From: Metabacillus idriensis
Lineage (GTDB): Bacteria; Bacillota; Bacilli; Bacillales; Bacillaceae
Direction of reading: 5' to 3'
DNA length: 64,000 bases
NCBI RefSeq assembly: GCF_009674765.1
Contig: NZ_WKKF01000001.1
Coordinates: 992,001-1,056,000 of the forward strand
Below are positions 33,833-42,799 of the stretch, in pieces (the stretch's first letter is position 1; every line of letters begins with the position of its first letter). The notes beneath the pieces were generated by a model. It saw only the letters and a list, made by a program, of their open reading frames with translations. It ran no database searches and was not told the DNA's origin. The position numbers were made by a program, and so were the translations under genes.

Positions 33833-35062
33833 ATGAAGCCATTTATTTTATTTTTTATGCTGATACTTGCAGCGGGCTGCTCTCAATCAAGCGTTCCAAA
33901 CGAGAATTTGGGCGCGCTTGACTTATCGTGGGAACAAATCGAGAAAAAAGCAGACGGCAGTACTGTTCGAATGTTTATGTGGGGCGGAGATGAGGGAATC
34001 AATCAGTACATTGACGACTGGGCTGCCCCAAGGCTTAAAGAGCAATATGGCATTAACCTTGAACGTGTTCCAATGGATGCTCCCGAATTTCTGCAGAAGG
34101 TATTAAATGAGAAGAAAGCAGGACAGTTGGAGGGAAGCACGGATATTATCTGGATCAACGGTGAGAATTTTAAAAATGCGAAAAGCAGCGGCTTGCTTTT
34201 TGGACCATTTACAGATAAGCTGCCAAACTTTAAAGAGCATGTGAATCAGGATGCTCTCGATATTCAATATGATTTTGGGGAAAAGACAGAAGGGTTTGAA
34301 GCACCGTGGGGAAAGGTGCAGTTTGTCTTTTTGTATGATGAAACAAAGGTGAAAAATCCTCCAAAAACGTTAGATGATCTGAAAAGCTGGATCGAAAAGA
34401 ACCCGGGTAAATTTACGTATCCGGACGCAAATGATTTTACAGGCAATGCATTTTTAAGGCATGTGTTTTACGAATCAGCAGGCGGAGCAGATGCGCTGCT
34501 TGAGGAAGGATTCAATGAAGAGTTTGCTGCTTCAAAGAGCACGGAGATGTGGAATTACCTAAATGGCATCAAACCATCCTTATGGAAAAAAGGGCAAACC
34601 TATCCGAATTCGCTGACAGAACTCGATAGGCTCTACAGCAGCGGAGATGTCTGGATGACGATGGGGTATAACGAGGCAAGGGCGGAGAGCATGATTGAAA
34701 AAGGAATTTTTCCTGAAACAACCCGTTCATTCGTCTTAGAATCTGGCTCTCTTGGAAATACACATTTCCTGGGAATCCCCTTTAATTCACAAAATACTGA
34801 AGGGGCAATGACGGCGATTAATTTCTTTATGTCTCCCGAAGCTCAGCTTGCAAAGCATGATCAGACATACTGGGGAGAAGGGCTTGCTGTCGATCCTTCA
34901 ACCTTTGACGAAAAAGAAAAAAACCAGCTGAAGGAAATCGAACGCGGAAAATCAGTGCTGCCTCAGGAAATCCTGCAGGAGGCGCTAGTTCCTGAGGTTG
35001 ATGCACAATATGTGAACTGGCTAAAGGAGAACTGGATGAATGAAGTTGCAGGCAAAAAATAA
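33833..35062 (+). CDS. ABC transporter solute-binding lipoprotein (YnjB-like)
   Basis: 409 aa; ATG after ACAGGAGGATACC. Lipobox LAAGC gives a lipidated Cys at 16. The fold is a class 2 extracellular binding protein (FMWGGDEGINQYIDDW, TDIIWINGENF, LGIPFNSQN). It matches E. coli YnjB in length and context: permease and ATPase follow immediately. The substrate is unknown. It begins a six-gene run on one strand. The family A repeat just upstream may contain its promoter. Confidence 0.87.
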   Translation: MKPFILFFMLILAAGCSQSSVPNENLGALDLSWEQIEKKADGSTVRMFMWGGDEGINQYIDDWAAPRLKEQYGINLERVPMDAPEFLQKVLNEKKAGQLEGSTDIIWINGENFKNAKSSGLLFGPFTDKLPNFKEHVNQDALDIQYDFGEKTEGFEAPWGKVQFVFLYDETKVKNPPKTLDDLKSWIEKNPGKFTYPDANDFTGNAFLRHVFYESAGGADALLEEGFNEEFAASKSTEMWNYLNGIKPSLWKKGQTYPNSLTELDRLYSSGDVWMTMGYNEARAESMIEKGIFPETTRSFVLESGSLGNTHFLGIPFNSQNTEGAMTAINFFMSPEAQLAKHDQTYWGEGLAVDPSTFDEKEKNQLKEIERGKSVLPQEILQEALVPEVDAQYVNWLKENWMNEVAGKK

Positions 35063-36701
35063 GCTATGGCCATTGCTGCCTGCGGTCCTGTTTACTGCCA
35101 TTATGGCAGGGTCAGGATTATGGATGGCAGCAATTGAGAGCTTTACAAGTCCTCTCGGGATTATAAATACAGCCGCTTATACAGAATTGCTGATGAATTC
35201 GTCTTTTCAGGCATCTTTTCTATATAGCATGAAAATTACAGTGATTTCAGTCACCTTGTCGATGATTATCGGGCTGCTTATCGTTCGGAGCACTTATCCT
35301 CTTTTACAAAAAAAACATCTCAGGCTGGCTGCCTGGATTCCAATGCTTTTTCCCCATTTCGTTTGGGGATACATGGTTTATCTTTTATTTTCGCAAAGCG
35401 GATGGTTTTCTACCCTCTTTTTTCAAGCAGGGTTCATAGAATCTCCTGAAGGTTTTCCAGAGATTATGAAGAGCGAAGGCGGAGCTGGAATTATTCTGAC
35501 CTATCTATGGAAAGAGGTTCCCTTTGTTATCTTAATTCTTCTTCCGGTTTATCAGCAGTTAAACATGGCTAAAAAAGAAGCTGTCTACACGCTTGGAGGT
35601 TCAAAATGGGAGGCATTCAAAACGGTTGAATGGCCTGTCATCCTTCCTTCCTTAATTGAAATTTTTGTGATTTTGTTTTCATTTATTTTTGCCGCTTATG
35701 AAGTTCCGGCGCTGCTTGGAGCTACGTATCCGAAGATGATTTCTGTGCTGACATTCGAATGGTTTTATTCCGGTGACTGGAGCAGGAGGCCTCTTGCTTT
35801 TGCGGATATGATCACCACAGCCGCCGCTATTCTCATCTGTTTATTTACCGTTTATATGATCCTTAACAGACAGCGGGAGAGAATAACAAAAGAAAGCACG
35901 ATTGAGAATACAGGTGCAGTGAAAGGATCAAAGGCTATTATTTTTATTACAATCGGTTTATTTCTCTTTCCAGCTGTATTTGTCATGTTTAAAAGTGCAG
36001 CTCTCAGCTGGAAGTGGGGGCATGTGCTGCCTGATGGTTTTTCGGTGCGCAGCTACATGACTCTCTTTCAGGAGCCAAAGCTTTTTGAAGCAGTCATTCA
36101 ATCAGCAGAAATCGCTCTATGGGTCATAGGATTAAACCTTTTTATAGGGACTCCAGCAGCTAAAGTGCTTGCACATCAATCTTTCAGAGGAAAAGCAGCT
36201 ATCGAAACACTTCTCCTGACTCCGATTATTGTCCCTGCATTAACGATTGCTTTAGGGCTTCATATTGTTTTTATTCGGGCAGGACTTGCCGGTGGTATGG
36301 CAGGAGTGGTTTTGATTCACATGCTGCCTACTCTTCCTTATACCATTAAAGTGATGCGGTCCGGTTTTGAAAGAATAGGAGTGAAGTGGGAGGAGCAGGC
36401 AAAAACTCTGGGAGCGGGCAGTCTGTCTATTTTTTACCGAATCTTCCTGCCTCAGCTGCTGCCCAGCATTCGCAGCGTGATTTTCCTGGTCTGTACGATT
36501 TCTCTCAGTCAATATTTGCTGACGGCACTCATTGGGGGAGGATTGGTTGTTACACTCGCAAGTTTATTTTTTCCTTATTTCAGCAGCGCAGATGATGCTA
36601 TGATTGCAAGCTTTTCTGTTCTGTTTGCGCTCATTCCCATCCTTATATGGCTGCTGTTTGAAGGTTTTATCCGGCTTGTTACTCCTTATCAGAAAAGGTG
36701 A
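35040..36701 (+). CDS. ABC transporter double permease (YnjC-like)
   Basis: 553 aa, overlapping the binding-protein gene by 23 nt. Twelve or so membrane helices are arranged as two fused BPD_transp_1 units. Each contains the EAA-type loop: EAVYTLGGSKWEAFKTVEWPVILP near residue 178 (given in parts) and EQAKTLGAGSLSIFYRIFLPQ near residue 455. This is the fused permease layout of E. coli YnjC and the iron/thiamine type transporters. Confidence 0.88.
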   Translation: MKLQAKNKLWPLLPAVLFTAIMAGSGLWMAAIESFTSPLGIINTAAYTELLMNSSFQASFLYSMKITVISVTLSMIIGLLIVRSTYPLLQKKHLRLAAWIPMLFPHFVWGYMVYLLFSQSGWFSTLFFQAGFIESPEGFPEIMKSEGGAGIILTYLWKEVPFVILILLPVYQQLNMAKKEAVYTLGGSKWEAFKTVEWPVILPSLIEIFVILFSFIFAAYEVPALLGATYPKMISVLTFEWFYSGDWSRRPLAFADMITTAAAILICLFTVYMILNRQRERITKESTIENTGAVKGSKAIIFITIGLFLFPAVFVMFKSAALSWKWGHVLPDGFSVRSYMTLFQEPKLFEAVIQSAEIALWVIGLNLFIGTPAAKVLAHQSFRGKAAIETLLLTPIIVPALTIALGLHIVFIRAGLAGGMAGVVLIHMLPTLPYTIKVMRSGFERIGVKWEEQAKTLGAGSLSIFYRIFLPQLLPSIRSVIFLVCTISLSQYLLTALIGGGLVVTLASLFFPYFSSADDAMIASFSVLFALIPILIWLLFEGFIRLVTPYQKR

Positions 36702-36708
36702 TTGATTT

Positions 36709-37695
36709 ATGAATGACATGATTGAGATAAAAGGCTTAACGAAAAGATTTAAAGATTCTTCCGTATTCCAAGATGTGAATTTATCCATCAGGCAAGGCGA
36801 AATTGTCTCTCTTGTCGGACCATCAGGGACAGGGAAAACAACCCTTTTAAGATGCATTGCCGGATTAGAGACGGCTGATGCAGGCGGAATTTGGATTGAT
36901 GGGAAAGACATGTCAGAAGTGCGTGCTCAAAAAAGACCAGTTGTCATGATGTTTCAGCAGCCTCTTTTGTTTTCTCATATGACGGTATTTGAAAACGTGG
37001 AATATGGATTAAAAGTCATGAAAGAAAAAAAGCGCAAAGAAAGAGTGGCTGAGATGCTGAACAGGGTGGATATGATCCAATTTCAGTCCGCTTATCCAAA
37101 CGAACTGTCAGGCGGACAGCAGCAGCGGATTGCATTGGCGCGGGCTTTAATCACAAGGCCTAAACTCCTCTTGCTGGATGAACCTTTTGCGAGTCTTGAT
37201 CCAGCCCTTCGAAGCCGCCTTAGAACATGGGTCAGAAACTTGCTAAAGGAACAGCACACCTCCGCTCTGTTTGTCACCCATGATATGGAGGAAGCGATGT
37301 ATATGGGAGACATGACGGCCATCATAGCAAATGGAAGCATTCAGCAAATGGGCACTCCAGAGCAGCTGTATCTTCATCCGGAAAATCCGGAAGCAGCGGC
37401 CTTTTTCAGCGAAGGATTGATGATTGACGATACCTCCTTTGCCCATGTAAAGAATTTGCGGATGGTACGAAATGAGTCGGAGTATAAGCCGATTTCTTTT
37501 CAAGCAGAAGTTAAGCACATTGTTCAAAAGCATGGCATGACGTTTTACACGCTCTTCTTAGACCGGAACGGCGAACTGCTGACACTGCATTCAGATCTGA
37601 AAGCGGACATTGGTGATTCCGTATTTGTTGAAATAATAGATCCTGACATGCTTTGCTATTTTGATCTAGACATGCTGAAGGAAGAGACAGGATGA
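36709..37695 (+). CDS. ABC transporter ATP-binding protein (YnjD-like)
   Basis: 328 aa, ATG 7 nt after the permease stop. Walker A GPSGTGKTTLLR near residue 35, Q-loop FQQPLL, signature LSGGQQQRIALARAL, Walker B LLLLDEPFASLD, and switch His in VTHDMEEA. The last 90 residues form an OB/TOBE-like domain. It drives import with the two preceding products. Its stop overlaps the next start by 4 nt. Confidence 0.92.
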   Translation: MNDMIEIKGLTKRFKDSSVFQDVNLSIRQGEIVSLVGPSGTGKTTLLRCIAGLETADAGGIWIDGKDMSEVRAQKRPVVMMFQQPLLFSHMTVFENVEYGLKVMKEKKRKERVAEMLNRVDMIQFQSAYPNELSGGQQQRIALARALITRPKLLLLDEPFASLDPALRSRLRTWVRNLLKEQHTSALFVTHDMEEAMYMGDMTAIIANGSIQQMGTPEQLYLHPENPEAAAFFSEGLMIDDTSFAHVKNLRMVRNESEYKPISFQAEVKHIVQKHGMTFYTLFLDRNGELLTLHSDLKADIGDSVFVEIIDPDMLCYFDLDMLKEETG

Positions 37696-38345
37696 AGAAA
37701 CAAACCATAATAAAACTTCTCTTGGTCATTTGTCTGGTTCTAATGATGTTATGGATTAATCAGCGTTTTTTGAAAATAGAACCGGTACTTATCAAAGAAT
37801 GGATTTTATCCTTTGGTCTTTGGGCACCGCTGCTCTATATAGCTCTCTATTCAATAAGGCCGCTTGTGCTTTTCCCGGCATCAATTCTCTCAATAGCAGG
37901 AGGTCTTGCATTCGGGCCTTATTTTGGTACGGTGTACACAATGATTGGTGCAACGGCTGGAGCGATTATTGCCTATTTGGCTGCAGGGAAATTAAAGGTT
38001 GATCTATTCAAAACCAAAGAAAACGATAAAGCGGATGTGCTGAAACGCCAGCTTGAGCAGAATGGGTTTTTCTATGTTCTAATCTTAAGGCTTATACCTC
38101 TTTTCCATTTTGATTTGATCAGCTATTCGGCGGGTGTTTCTAAGGTAAAGCTGATTCCATTTGCGTCTGCTACTTTTATAGGGATTATTCCAGGTACATT
38201 CGCCTTTACATTCCTTGGTTCCAGCTTGGCTGCAGGCGACAACGCGATTATAGCGGCAGCCTGCATGATCTTTCTGCTATTGCTCATAGTGCCGCTCTTT
38301 TTCAAAAAGCAACTAAAAAAAATGATCATCCACAACAGGAAATGA
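37692..38345 (+). CDS. TVP38/TMEM64 (VTT domain) membrane protein, YdjX/YdjZ-like
   Basis: 217 aa with five to six hydrophobic segments. The SNARE-associated/VTT domain motifs are seen: GGLAFGPYFGTVYTMIGATAG near residues 70-95 (in parts) and RLIPLFHFDLISYSAG near residues 135-150. It starts inside the ATPase stop (ATGA). E. coli has related YdjX and YdjZ in the same operon as YnjBCD, supporting a conserved module. Possible lipid scramblase or transporter; not established. Confidence 0.87.
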   Translation: MKKQTIIKLLLVICLVLMMLWINQRFLKIEPVLIKEWILSFGLWAPLLYIALYSIRPLVLFPASILSIAGGLAFGPYFGTVYTMIGATAGAIIAYLAAGKLKVDLFKTKENDKADVLKRQLEQNGFFYVLILRLIPLFHFDLISYSAGVSKVKLIPFASATFIGIIPGTFAFTFLGSSLAAGDNAIIAAACMIFLLLLIVPLFFKKQLKKMIIHNRK

Positions 38346-38354
38346 GGACACATT

Positions 38355-38936
38355 ATGCTAGATACTCATGCACGCAAGTATGTGCAGCCTATTATTGAAA
38401 AGTCAGCTGTTCAGCTGTTAAAGACTGGCTTATCTGCCAATCAGGTAACTGTTCTTGCTTTTATGATCGGATCCGCTTCAGGTGTATTCATTTATCTAGA
38501 ACAGCCGATTTTGGCCTTATTTGTTTTATGGTTTTCAGGCTACCTGGATGCAGTTGACGGAACGATGGCAAGACTGACGAAGCCGTCCGGTTTTGGAACG
38601 GTTCTTGATATAACGTTTGACAGAGTCGTTGAAATCAGTGTCATCGTCGGTCTAGCATTAGCTTACCCTGAGGCACAATTGCCGCTGCTATTGCTTTCTG
38701 TTTCTATCATTATTTCCATGACTATCTTTTTGACGGTTGGAGCAATCAGTGAAAAGCAGGGCGTCAAATCATTCTACTATCAGGCAGGACTTGCCGAGCG
38801 AACGGAAGGATTTATTTTGTTTTCCCTGATGATTTTGTTTACTGATCAGCTGATTTTCATCACCTATTTATTCTTTGCGATTGAATTATTCACCGCATTG
38901 CAGCGGCTGCTTGAAGCAAAAAAAATACTGAAATAG
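38355..38936 (+). CDS. CDP-alcohol phosphatidyltransferase family protein (YnjF-like)
   Basis: 193 aa, 9 nt after the TVP38 gene. The complete family motif D-x2-D-G-x2-A-R-x8-G-x3-D-x3-D is present: DAVDGTMAR, G, D and D follow at the right spacing near residues 63-88. Five to six membrane helices. These enzymes transfer a phospho-alcohol from CDP-diacylglycerol or CDP-alcohol to an acceptor. The substrate pair is unknown. Confidence 0.88.
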   Translation: MLDTHARKYVQPIIEKSAVQLLKTGLSANQVTVLAFMIGSASGVFIYLEQPILALFVLWFSGYLDAVDGTMARLTKPSGFGTVLDITFDRVVEISVIVGLALAYPEAQLPLLLLSVSIIISMTIFLTVGAISEKQGVKSFYYQAGLAERTEGFILFSLMILFTDQLIFITYLFFAIELFTALQRLLEAKKILK

Positions 38937-38948
38937 GGGGAGAGAAAC

Positions 38949-40373
38949 ATGGAAGAATATGATGTGATTGTCATTGGCGGAGGCGCAGGCGGCCTGACCG
39001 TGGCGGCAGGAGCTGCAAGTCTTGGTGCTCACGTTGCCTTAATAGAAAAAGATAAAAACTTAGGCGGTGACTGCCTTCATGTTGGCTGTGTGCCATCAAA
39101 GGCGCTGATTTCTGCCGCAAATCACGTTTATGAGGCAAAACAGACAGCTGCATCATTTGGATTATCCGTGAGCGGCGGGATCAATATGAAGCAGATCATG
39201 AATCATGTTCACCAAGCGATAGCAGCTATTCAGGAGCATGATGACGATGAACGCTTTACAAAGCTTGGAATCGATGTCATCCATGGAACGGCAGCTTTTC
39301 AGACTAAACATGAAATAAAAGTCGGAGAACAGGTCATAAAGGGGAAAAAGATTGTGATTGCGACAGGATCAAGACCTGCTGTGCCGGATATTGAAGGACT
39401 TAAAGATTCCAGGTTTTTAACGAATCAAACCGTCTTTCATCTGGATCGTCTTCCTGAAAAATTAGCTGTGATCGGAGGCGGACCAATCGGTGTCGAGCTT
39501 GCACAGGCTTTTTCAAGACTTGGCTCTGAAGTTACCATCATTGAAAGATCATCCATGCTCCTTTCCAAAGAAGATGATGAAATCAGGGAGCTTGCAACGG
39601 ATTTGCTGGGGAAAGAGATGACGATTTTAACAGAGGCAAGCATTGAATCTGCTTCAGCATTTGAAGACCGCAAAGAGCTTGTGATCTGTCAGGACGGTGT
39701 GCTGAAGACATTAGAAGTAAATGAGATTTTGCTTGCTGCAGGCAGGAAGCCGAATTCTGATAAACTGAACTTAAATGAAATTGGAGTCGCATGCGACGAG
39801 AAAGGTTTTATTAAAGTGAACGACTCGATGCAGAGCAGCCTATCCCATATTTATGCCATCGGTGATGTGAATGGAAACTATCTATTCACGCATGCAGCCG
39901 GAATGGAAGGCAAAGCTGTTGTACAGAAAGCTGTTCTGGGGTTGCCGAATAAAGTGAAATATGGCCATATGCCTTGGGTTACATACACAAGTCCCGAAAT
40001 CTTCCATCTGGGATTGACAGAGAAAGAGGCAAAAGAAGCGCATAAAGAGATTCAAGTATTTAAAGCTCCGCTCAATGAAGTCGATCGTTTTATTGCCGAC
40101 GGCGCAACAGATGGTTTTGTAAAAATTATAACAAACACAGGCGGAACAATCCTCGGGGCACACGCGATTGGCAAAGGAGCAGGAGATTGGATGCAGACTG
40201 TGGTGTTTGCAAAACAAAACGGGAAAAAAATCGGAGATCTCTCTCAAATGGTCTACCCGTATCCGAATCATGCAGCAGCTGTGCAAAAAACGGCTGATCT
40301 GTATTGGAGAGAAAAACTATTTTCAGGCATTCTGCCAAAGCTGACTGAAAAATGGATCAAAGTGAAGCCTTAA
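38949..40373 (+). CDS. mercuric-reductase-like FAD pyridine nucleotide-disulfide oxidoreductase
   Basis: 474 aa; ATG after GGGGGAGAGAAAC. FAD motif IGGGAGGLTVAAG; redox-active pair in GGDCLHVGCVPSKAL near residues 38-52 (CxxxxC); NAD motif IGGGPIGVELAQAF; second FAD contact AIGDVNG. The C-terminal interface reads YPYPNHAAAVQK in place of the usual HAHPTLSE-type His-Glu pair. There is no N-terminal HMA domain and no C-terminal Cys pair, so it is unlikely to be MerA proper. Such proteins often travel with TVP38 genes. Last gene of the ynj-like operon. Confidence 0.88.
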   Translation: MEEYDVIVIGGGAGGLTVAAGAASLGAHVALIEKDKNLGGDCLHVGCVPSKALISAANHVYEAKQTAASFGLSVSGGINMKQIMNHVHQAIAAIQEHDDDERFTKLGIDVIHGTAAFQTKHEIKVGEQVIKGKKIVIATGSRPAVPDIEGLKDSRFLTNQTVFHLDRLPEKLAVIGGGPIGVELAQAFSRLGSEVTIIERSSMLLSKEDDEIRELATDLLGKEMTILTEASIESASAFEDRKELVICQDGVLKTLEVNEILLAAGRKPNSDKLNLNEIGVACDEKGFIKVNDSMQSSLSHIYAIGDVNGNYLFTHAAGMEGKAVVQKAVLGLPNKVKYGHMPWVTYTSPEIFHLGLTEKEAKEAHKEIQVFKAPLNEVDRFIADGATDGFVKIITNTGGTILGAHAIGKGAGDWMQTVVFAKQNGKKIGDLSQMVYPYPNHAAAVQKTADLYWREKLFSGILPKLTEKWIKVKP

Positions 40374-40401
40374 AAAGCATGGAGAAGTCCATGCTTTTTT
40401 T
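40372..40401 (+). terminator. terminator of the ynj-like operon
   Basis: AAAAGCATGGA pairs with TCCATGCTTTT, followed by T residues. Confidence 0.9.
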
Positions 40402-40478
40402 GAAGGTTTATATTCTATAGTCCTGATTTGATTTGAAGTTTGCAAGTAATGAAATTGCTAATAACAGGGTATTTTCTC

Positions 40479-41555
40479 TCAGCTCCCCATCTTCCGCATG
40501 TATCTTCTGTCTATCCAATGCTTGATTCTCCATGCGAGAGAACCATAAAACGAAAATCCTCCATATAAAAATAATCCCTTTTTATCACCCGCTGAGAGAA
40601 TGCTGATAAATCGCTTTTGCGGATTGAAGGCTGTCATTTCGTCTTCAGACAGAAATCTCCTGATATTTTTAAATAAAACAGGTGCCTGACGGATAGCATA
40701 TACACCGTTTTTGGGGAGAGCCGAATGCTGCTTCAAAGTGACACAGTCACCTGCTCCGAAAATGAATGGAAAACGGGGAACCTGCAGTTTGGCATTCACA
40801 AGCAAAAAACCATGTTCATCACATTCCATGCCGCTCTCTATTAAAAGAGGATGAGCTTTCGGCCCAGTAACTGCAAGGGCTATGTCATAGTTAACATGCA
40901 GGTCATCCGTATAAATGGCATGTTCTTCTATATTTGAAATCTCCTGATGTTCAATGACGCCTATGCCGTTTTTAATCAGAATACGAGACATTTTTTTGGA
41001 AAGCTTATCGCCATATGAATCCATTAAACTTGTCTTGCTCAAAAGGATCAGATTGGAGGGAAGTCCATATTTTCTGCGAAATGAAGCAGCTGAAAGGGCA
41101 AGTTCCACCCCAGCGGCTCCGCCTCCAATAATGACGGGATTTTCAGCACTTCTCAGCTCCTGAATACTTTCAGGAACCGTATAAGTTGGTTTTAAACTAA
41201 TCACCCCATGGGCAGATAAGCTGCTGAATTTTGTCAGAGAACCGATATCAACAGAAAGGATATCAAATTGGATGATTTTCCCGGCCCTGGTTTCCACTTG
41301 CTTTAGGCAAGGATCGATTTTTACTGCTTCACCTTTTAAAAACGATACACCTGTCCGGCTGCATAGAGCTTCAACATTTATTCTTATTTCCTCCTCTTCG
41401 TACAGTCCTTCTGTAAAACCGGAAAACATGCCGGAATAATACTGAAAAGAAGATGGAGAGAGACAAGTAATGCTGCAGTCCAGTTCTTCTGTTTCCAATT
41501 TTTTTAAAAAAGCAACGTGTGCATGGCCGGCGCCGAGTAATAGGATATGCTTCAA
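40479..41555 (-). CDS. NAD(P)/FAD oxidoreductase of the SelD-associated type
   Basis: 358 aa from the TTG at 41555, 8 nt after GGGAG. The start gives MKHILLLGAGHAHV. The pattern GAGHAHVAFLKKL, then YYSGMFSGF, RINVEALC and DILSVDIGS is that of the flavoprotein domain which in many organisms is fused to selenide water dikinase (SelD). Second dinucleotide fold IIGGGAAGVELALSAA, and FAD site FIFGAGDCVTL. No SelD domain follows. It is convergent with the ynj-like operon. A short-electron-transfer or NDH-2-like activity is inferred. Confidence 0.82.
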   Translation of the reverse strand: MKHILLLGAGHAHVAFLKKLETEELDCSITCLSPSSFQYYSGMFSGFTEGLYEEEEIRINVEALCSRTGVSFLKGEAVKIDPCLKQVETRAGKIIQFDILSVDIGSLTKFSSLSAHGVISLKPTYTVPESIQELRSAENPVIIGGGAAGVELALSAASFRRKYGLPSNLILLSKTSLMDSYGDKLSKKMSRILIKNGIGVIEHQEISNIEEHAIYTDDLHVNYDIALAVTGPKAHPLLIESGMECDEHGFLLVNAKLQVPRFPFIFGAGDCVTLKQHSALPKNGVYAIRQAPVLFKNIRRFLSEDEMTAFNPQKRFISILSAGDKKGLFLYGGFSFYGSLAWRIKHWIDRRYMRKMGS

Positions 41556-41573
41556 ATCAATCACTCCCAAAAT

Positions 41574-41665
41574 ACATCAGTCTTCCAGCGGACTGATGTT
41601 ATTAATGTTGCCAAATGAGAAAAGCACATGATTCTGTTGATGAAGCCTGAACAGAACACATGTGC
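41574..41665. other. two hairpins upstream of the SelD-type flavoprotein gene
   Basis: ACATCAGTC/GACTGATGT at 41574-41599 and GCACATG-CTGTT/AACAG-CATGTGC at 41624-41665. They lie in the presumed 5' region of the minus-strand gene and could act as a leader structure. The rest of 41556-41885 is described with the candidate RNA below. Confidence 0.4.
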
Positions 41666-41712
41666 ACGGTTAATTATATATTTTAAGTCGTGTATGTAAT
41701 GGAATAGGTTCA

Positions 41713-41860
41713 CTTGATTCATCCCATCTTGGGACACTTAAACAACGTAAGCCCTGCCTCTCATACGTCCTTGCGGTTCCAAGCCCGCGCCAGCTAGAGT
41801 AAGTGTAAATCTCAGATGTGTCCGAATCATTGCCTCTAAGCTTTATTTACCCGAATTTCA
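41713..41860 (-). ncRNA. candidate orphan TnpB-type (omega) RNA scaffold or IS200/IS605 remnant
   Basis: Read on the minus strand, this stretch contains CTAGCTGGCGCGGGCTTGG, GAACCGCAAGGAC, GTTTAAGTGTCCCA-AGA-TGGGATGA and ends GAATCAAG. That series of short hairpins (GCGG/CCGC; TCCCA/TGGGA) resembles the 3' scaffold of IS605-family TnpB elements as I remember them, with a TCAAG-like right end. No tnpB or tnpA is in the window. The call rests on remembered pattern only. Confidence 0.3.
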
Positions 41861-41885
41861 GGCATTAAAACGTATAGAAAAAAGT

Positions 41886-42362
41886 TTATCTTTTTCGAAA
41901 CGCATGAATTCTCAAAATAATAATACGGATAAGAAATCCGGTCAGCAATCCTGGAATGAGAGAAAGCATCGGGAGCCAAATCGGTCCAAACAGCACGCCG
42001 AACAGCTTTAATTTAGGGGAGTACATTAATCCGACCGTTACAAAATAAGCGCCGAAGGCAAAAGGCAAAAAAGACAGGGGAGGCTCGGGACCATCCGCAT
42101 TTTTATAAGCGTCATACATCGCAAACATGTATACGCACGGATAAAACATCAGCCATCCGAATTCCACCGTTTGAACGGCCTCCTCAATTTCTCCTAAAAA
42201 ACTGAGCATGATGACCTGATTGAAGTGACTATATGTATTAATCAGCAGTTCAAGCGTTATAAACAGGATGCCTTTAATCAGCTGACGGTTCAGAAGCTGT
42301 CCAAACCCCGGGAACGCAATGCTCCATAACAGAACTTCTAGTTTACTTGTTTTCACATTCAT
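41886..42362 (-). CDS. TM2-like four-helix membrane protein
   Basis: 158 aa, ATG at 42362. FPGFGQLLNRQLIKGILFI near the start has the GQ-N-Q-KG spacing of TM2/DUF5683-type proteins. Three further hydrophobic segments and a basic C-terminus (RIHAFRKR). No cysteines of note. Function unknown. It is divergent from the DUF1659 gene. Confidence 0.7.
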   Translation of the reverse strand: MNVKTSKLEVLLWSIAFPGFGQLLNRQLIKGILFITLELLINTYSHFNQVIMLSFLGEIEEAVQTVEFGWLMFYPCVYMFAMYDAYKNADGPEPPLSFLPFAFGAYFVTVGLMYSPKLKLFGVLFGPIWLPMLSLIPGLLTGFLIRIIILRIHAFRKR

Positions 42363-42544
42363 ACCTACCTATCAGGATTTGTGTGATTTCCATTGAACGA
42401 ATCAATCTTATGTTATTTTTTGTAAAAAACCGCAGAACATACTATAAATTTAATACTGTTTATCTATTCACAAAAAAAGTTCATGAAATCTGCTACTTTG
42501 GTGACCGTTTCCTTGTATAACGTATTCGAAAGGAGGTGATCAGC

Positions 42545-42763
42545 ATGGCAGAAACAATCATTCTTGATTCACAGCTTCGCCTGGTATTCGATATGGGCAT
42601 GAATGAAAAGGGAGAGCAGGTTTACAAATACAAGAATTACAACAACGTGAAAACGTCAGCAACCGCTGAACAGCTGCTTCAGGCAGCATCTGCAATCACA
42701 GATTTGCAAACTCAGATTTTATCTCATGTCGAACGAAACGATTCTCATCAGGTAACAGCTTAA
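42545..42763 (+). CDS. DUF1659 family protein
   Basis: 72 aa; ATG after AAAGGAGGTGATCAGC, an almost perfect Shine-Dalgarno sequence. The pattern DSQLRLVFDMGMNEKGEQVYKYKNY (in parts) and the C-terminal AASAITDLQ match DUF1659. It is the first of three small genes (DUF1659, DUF2922, YvrJ) that recur together in Bacillaceae. Function unknown. Confidence 0.85.
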   Translation: MAETIILDSQLRLVFDMGMNEKGEQVYKYKNYNNVKTSATAEQLLQAASAITDLQTQILSHVERNDSHQVTA

Positions 42764-42799
42764 TCCACCTGGAAATATAGAAGAAGGGAGGGAATGTAA

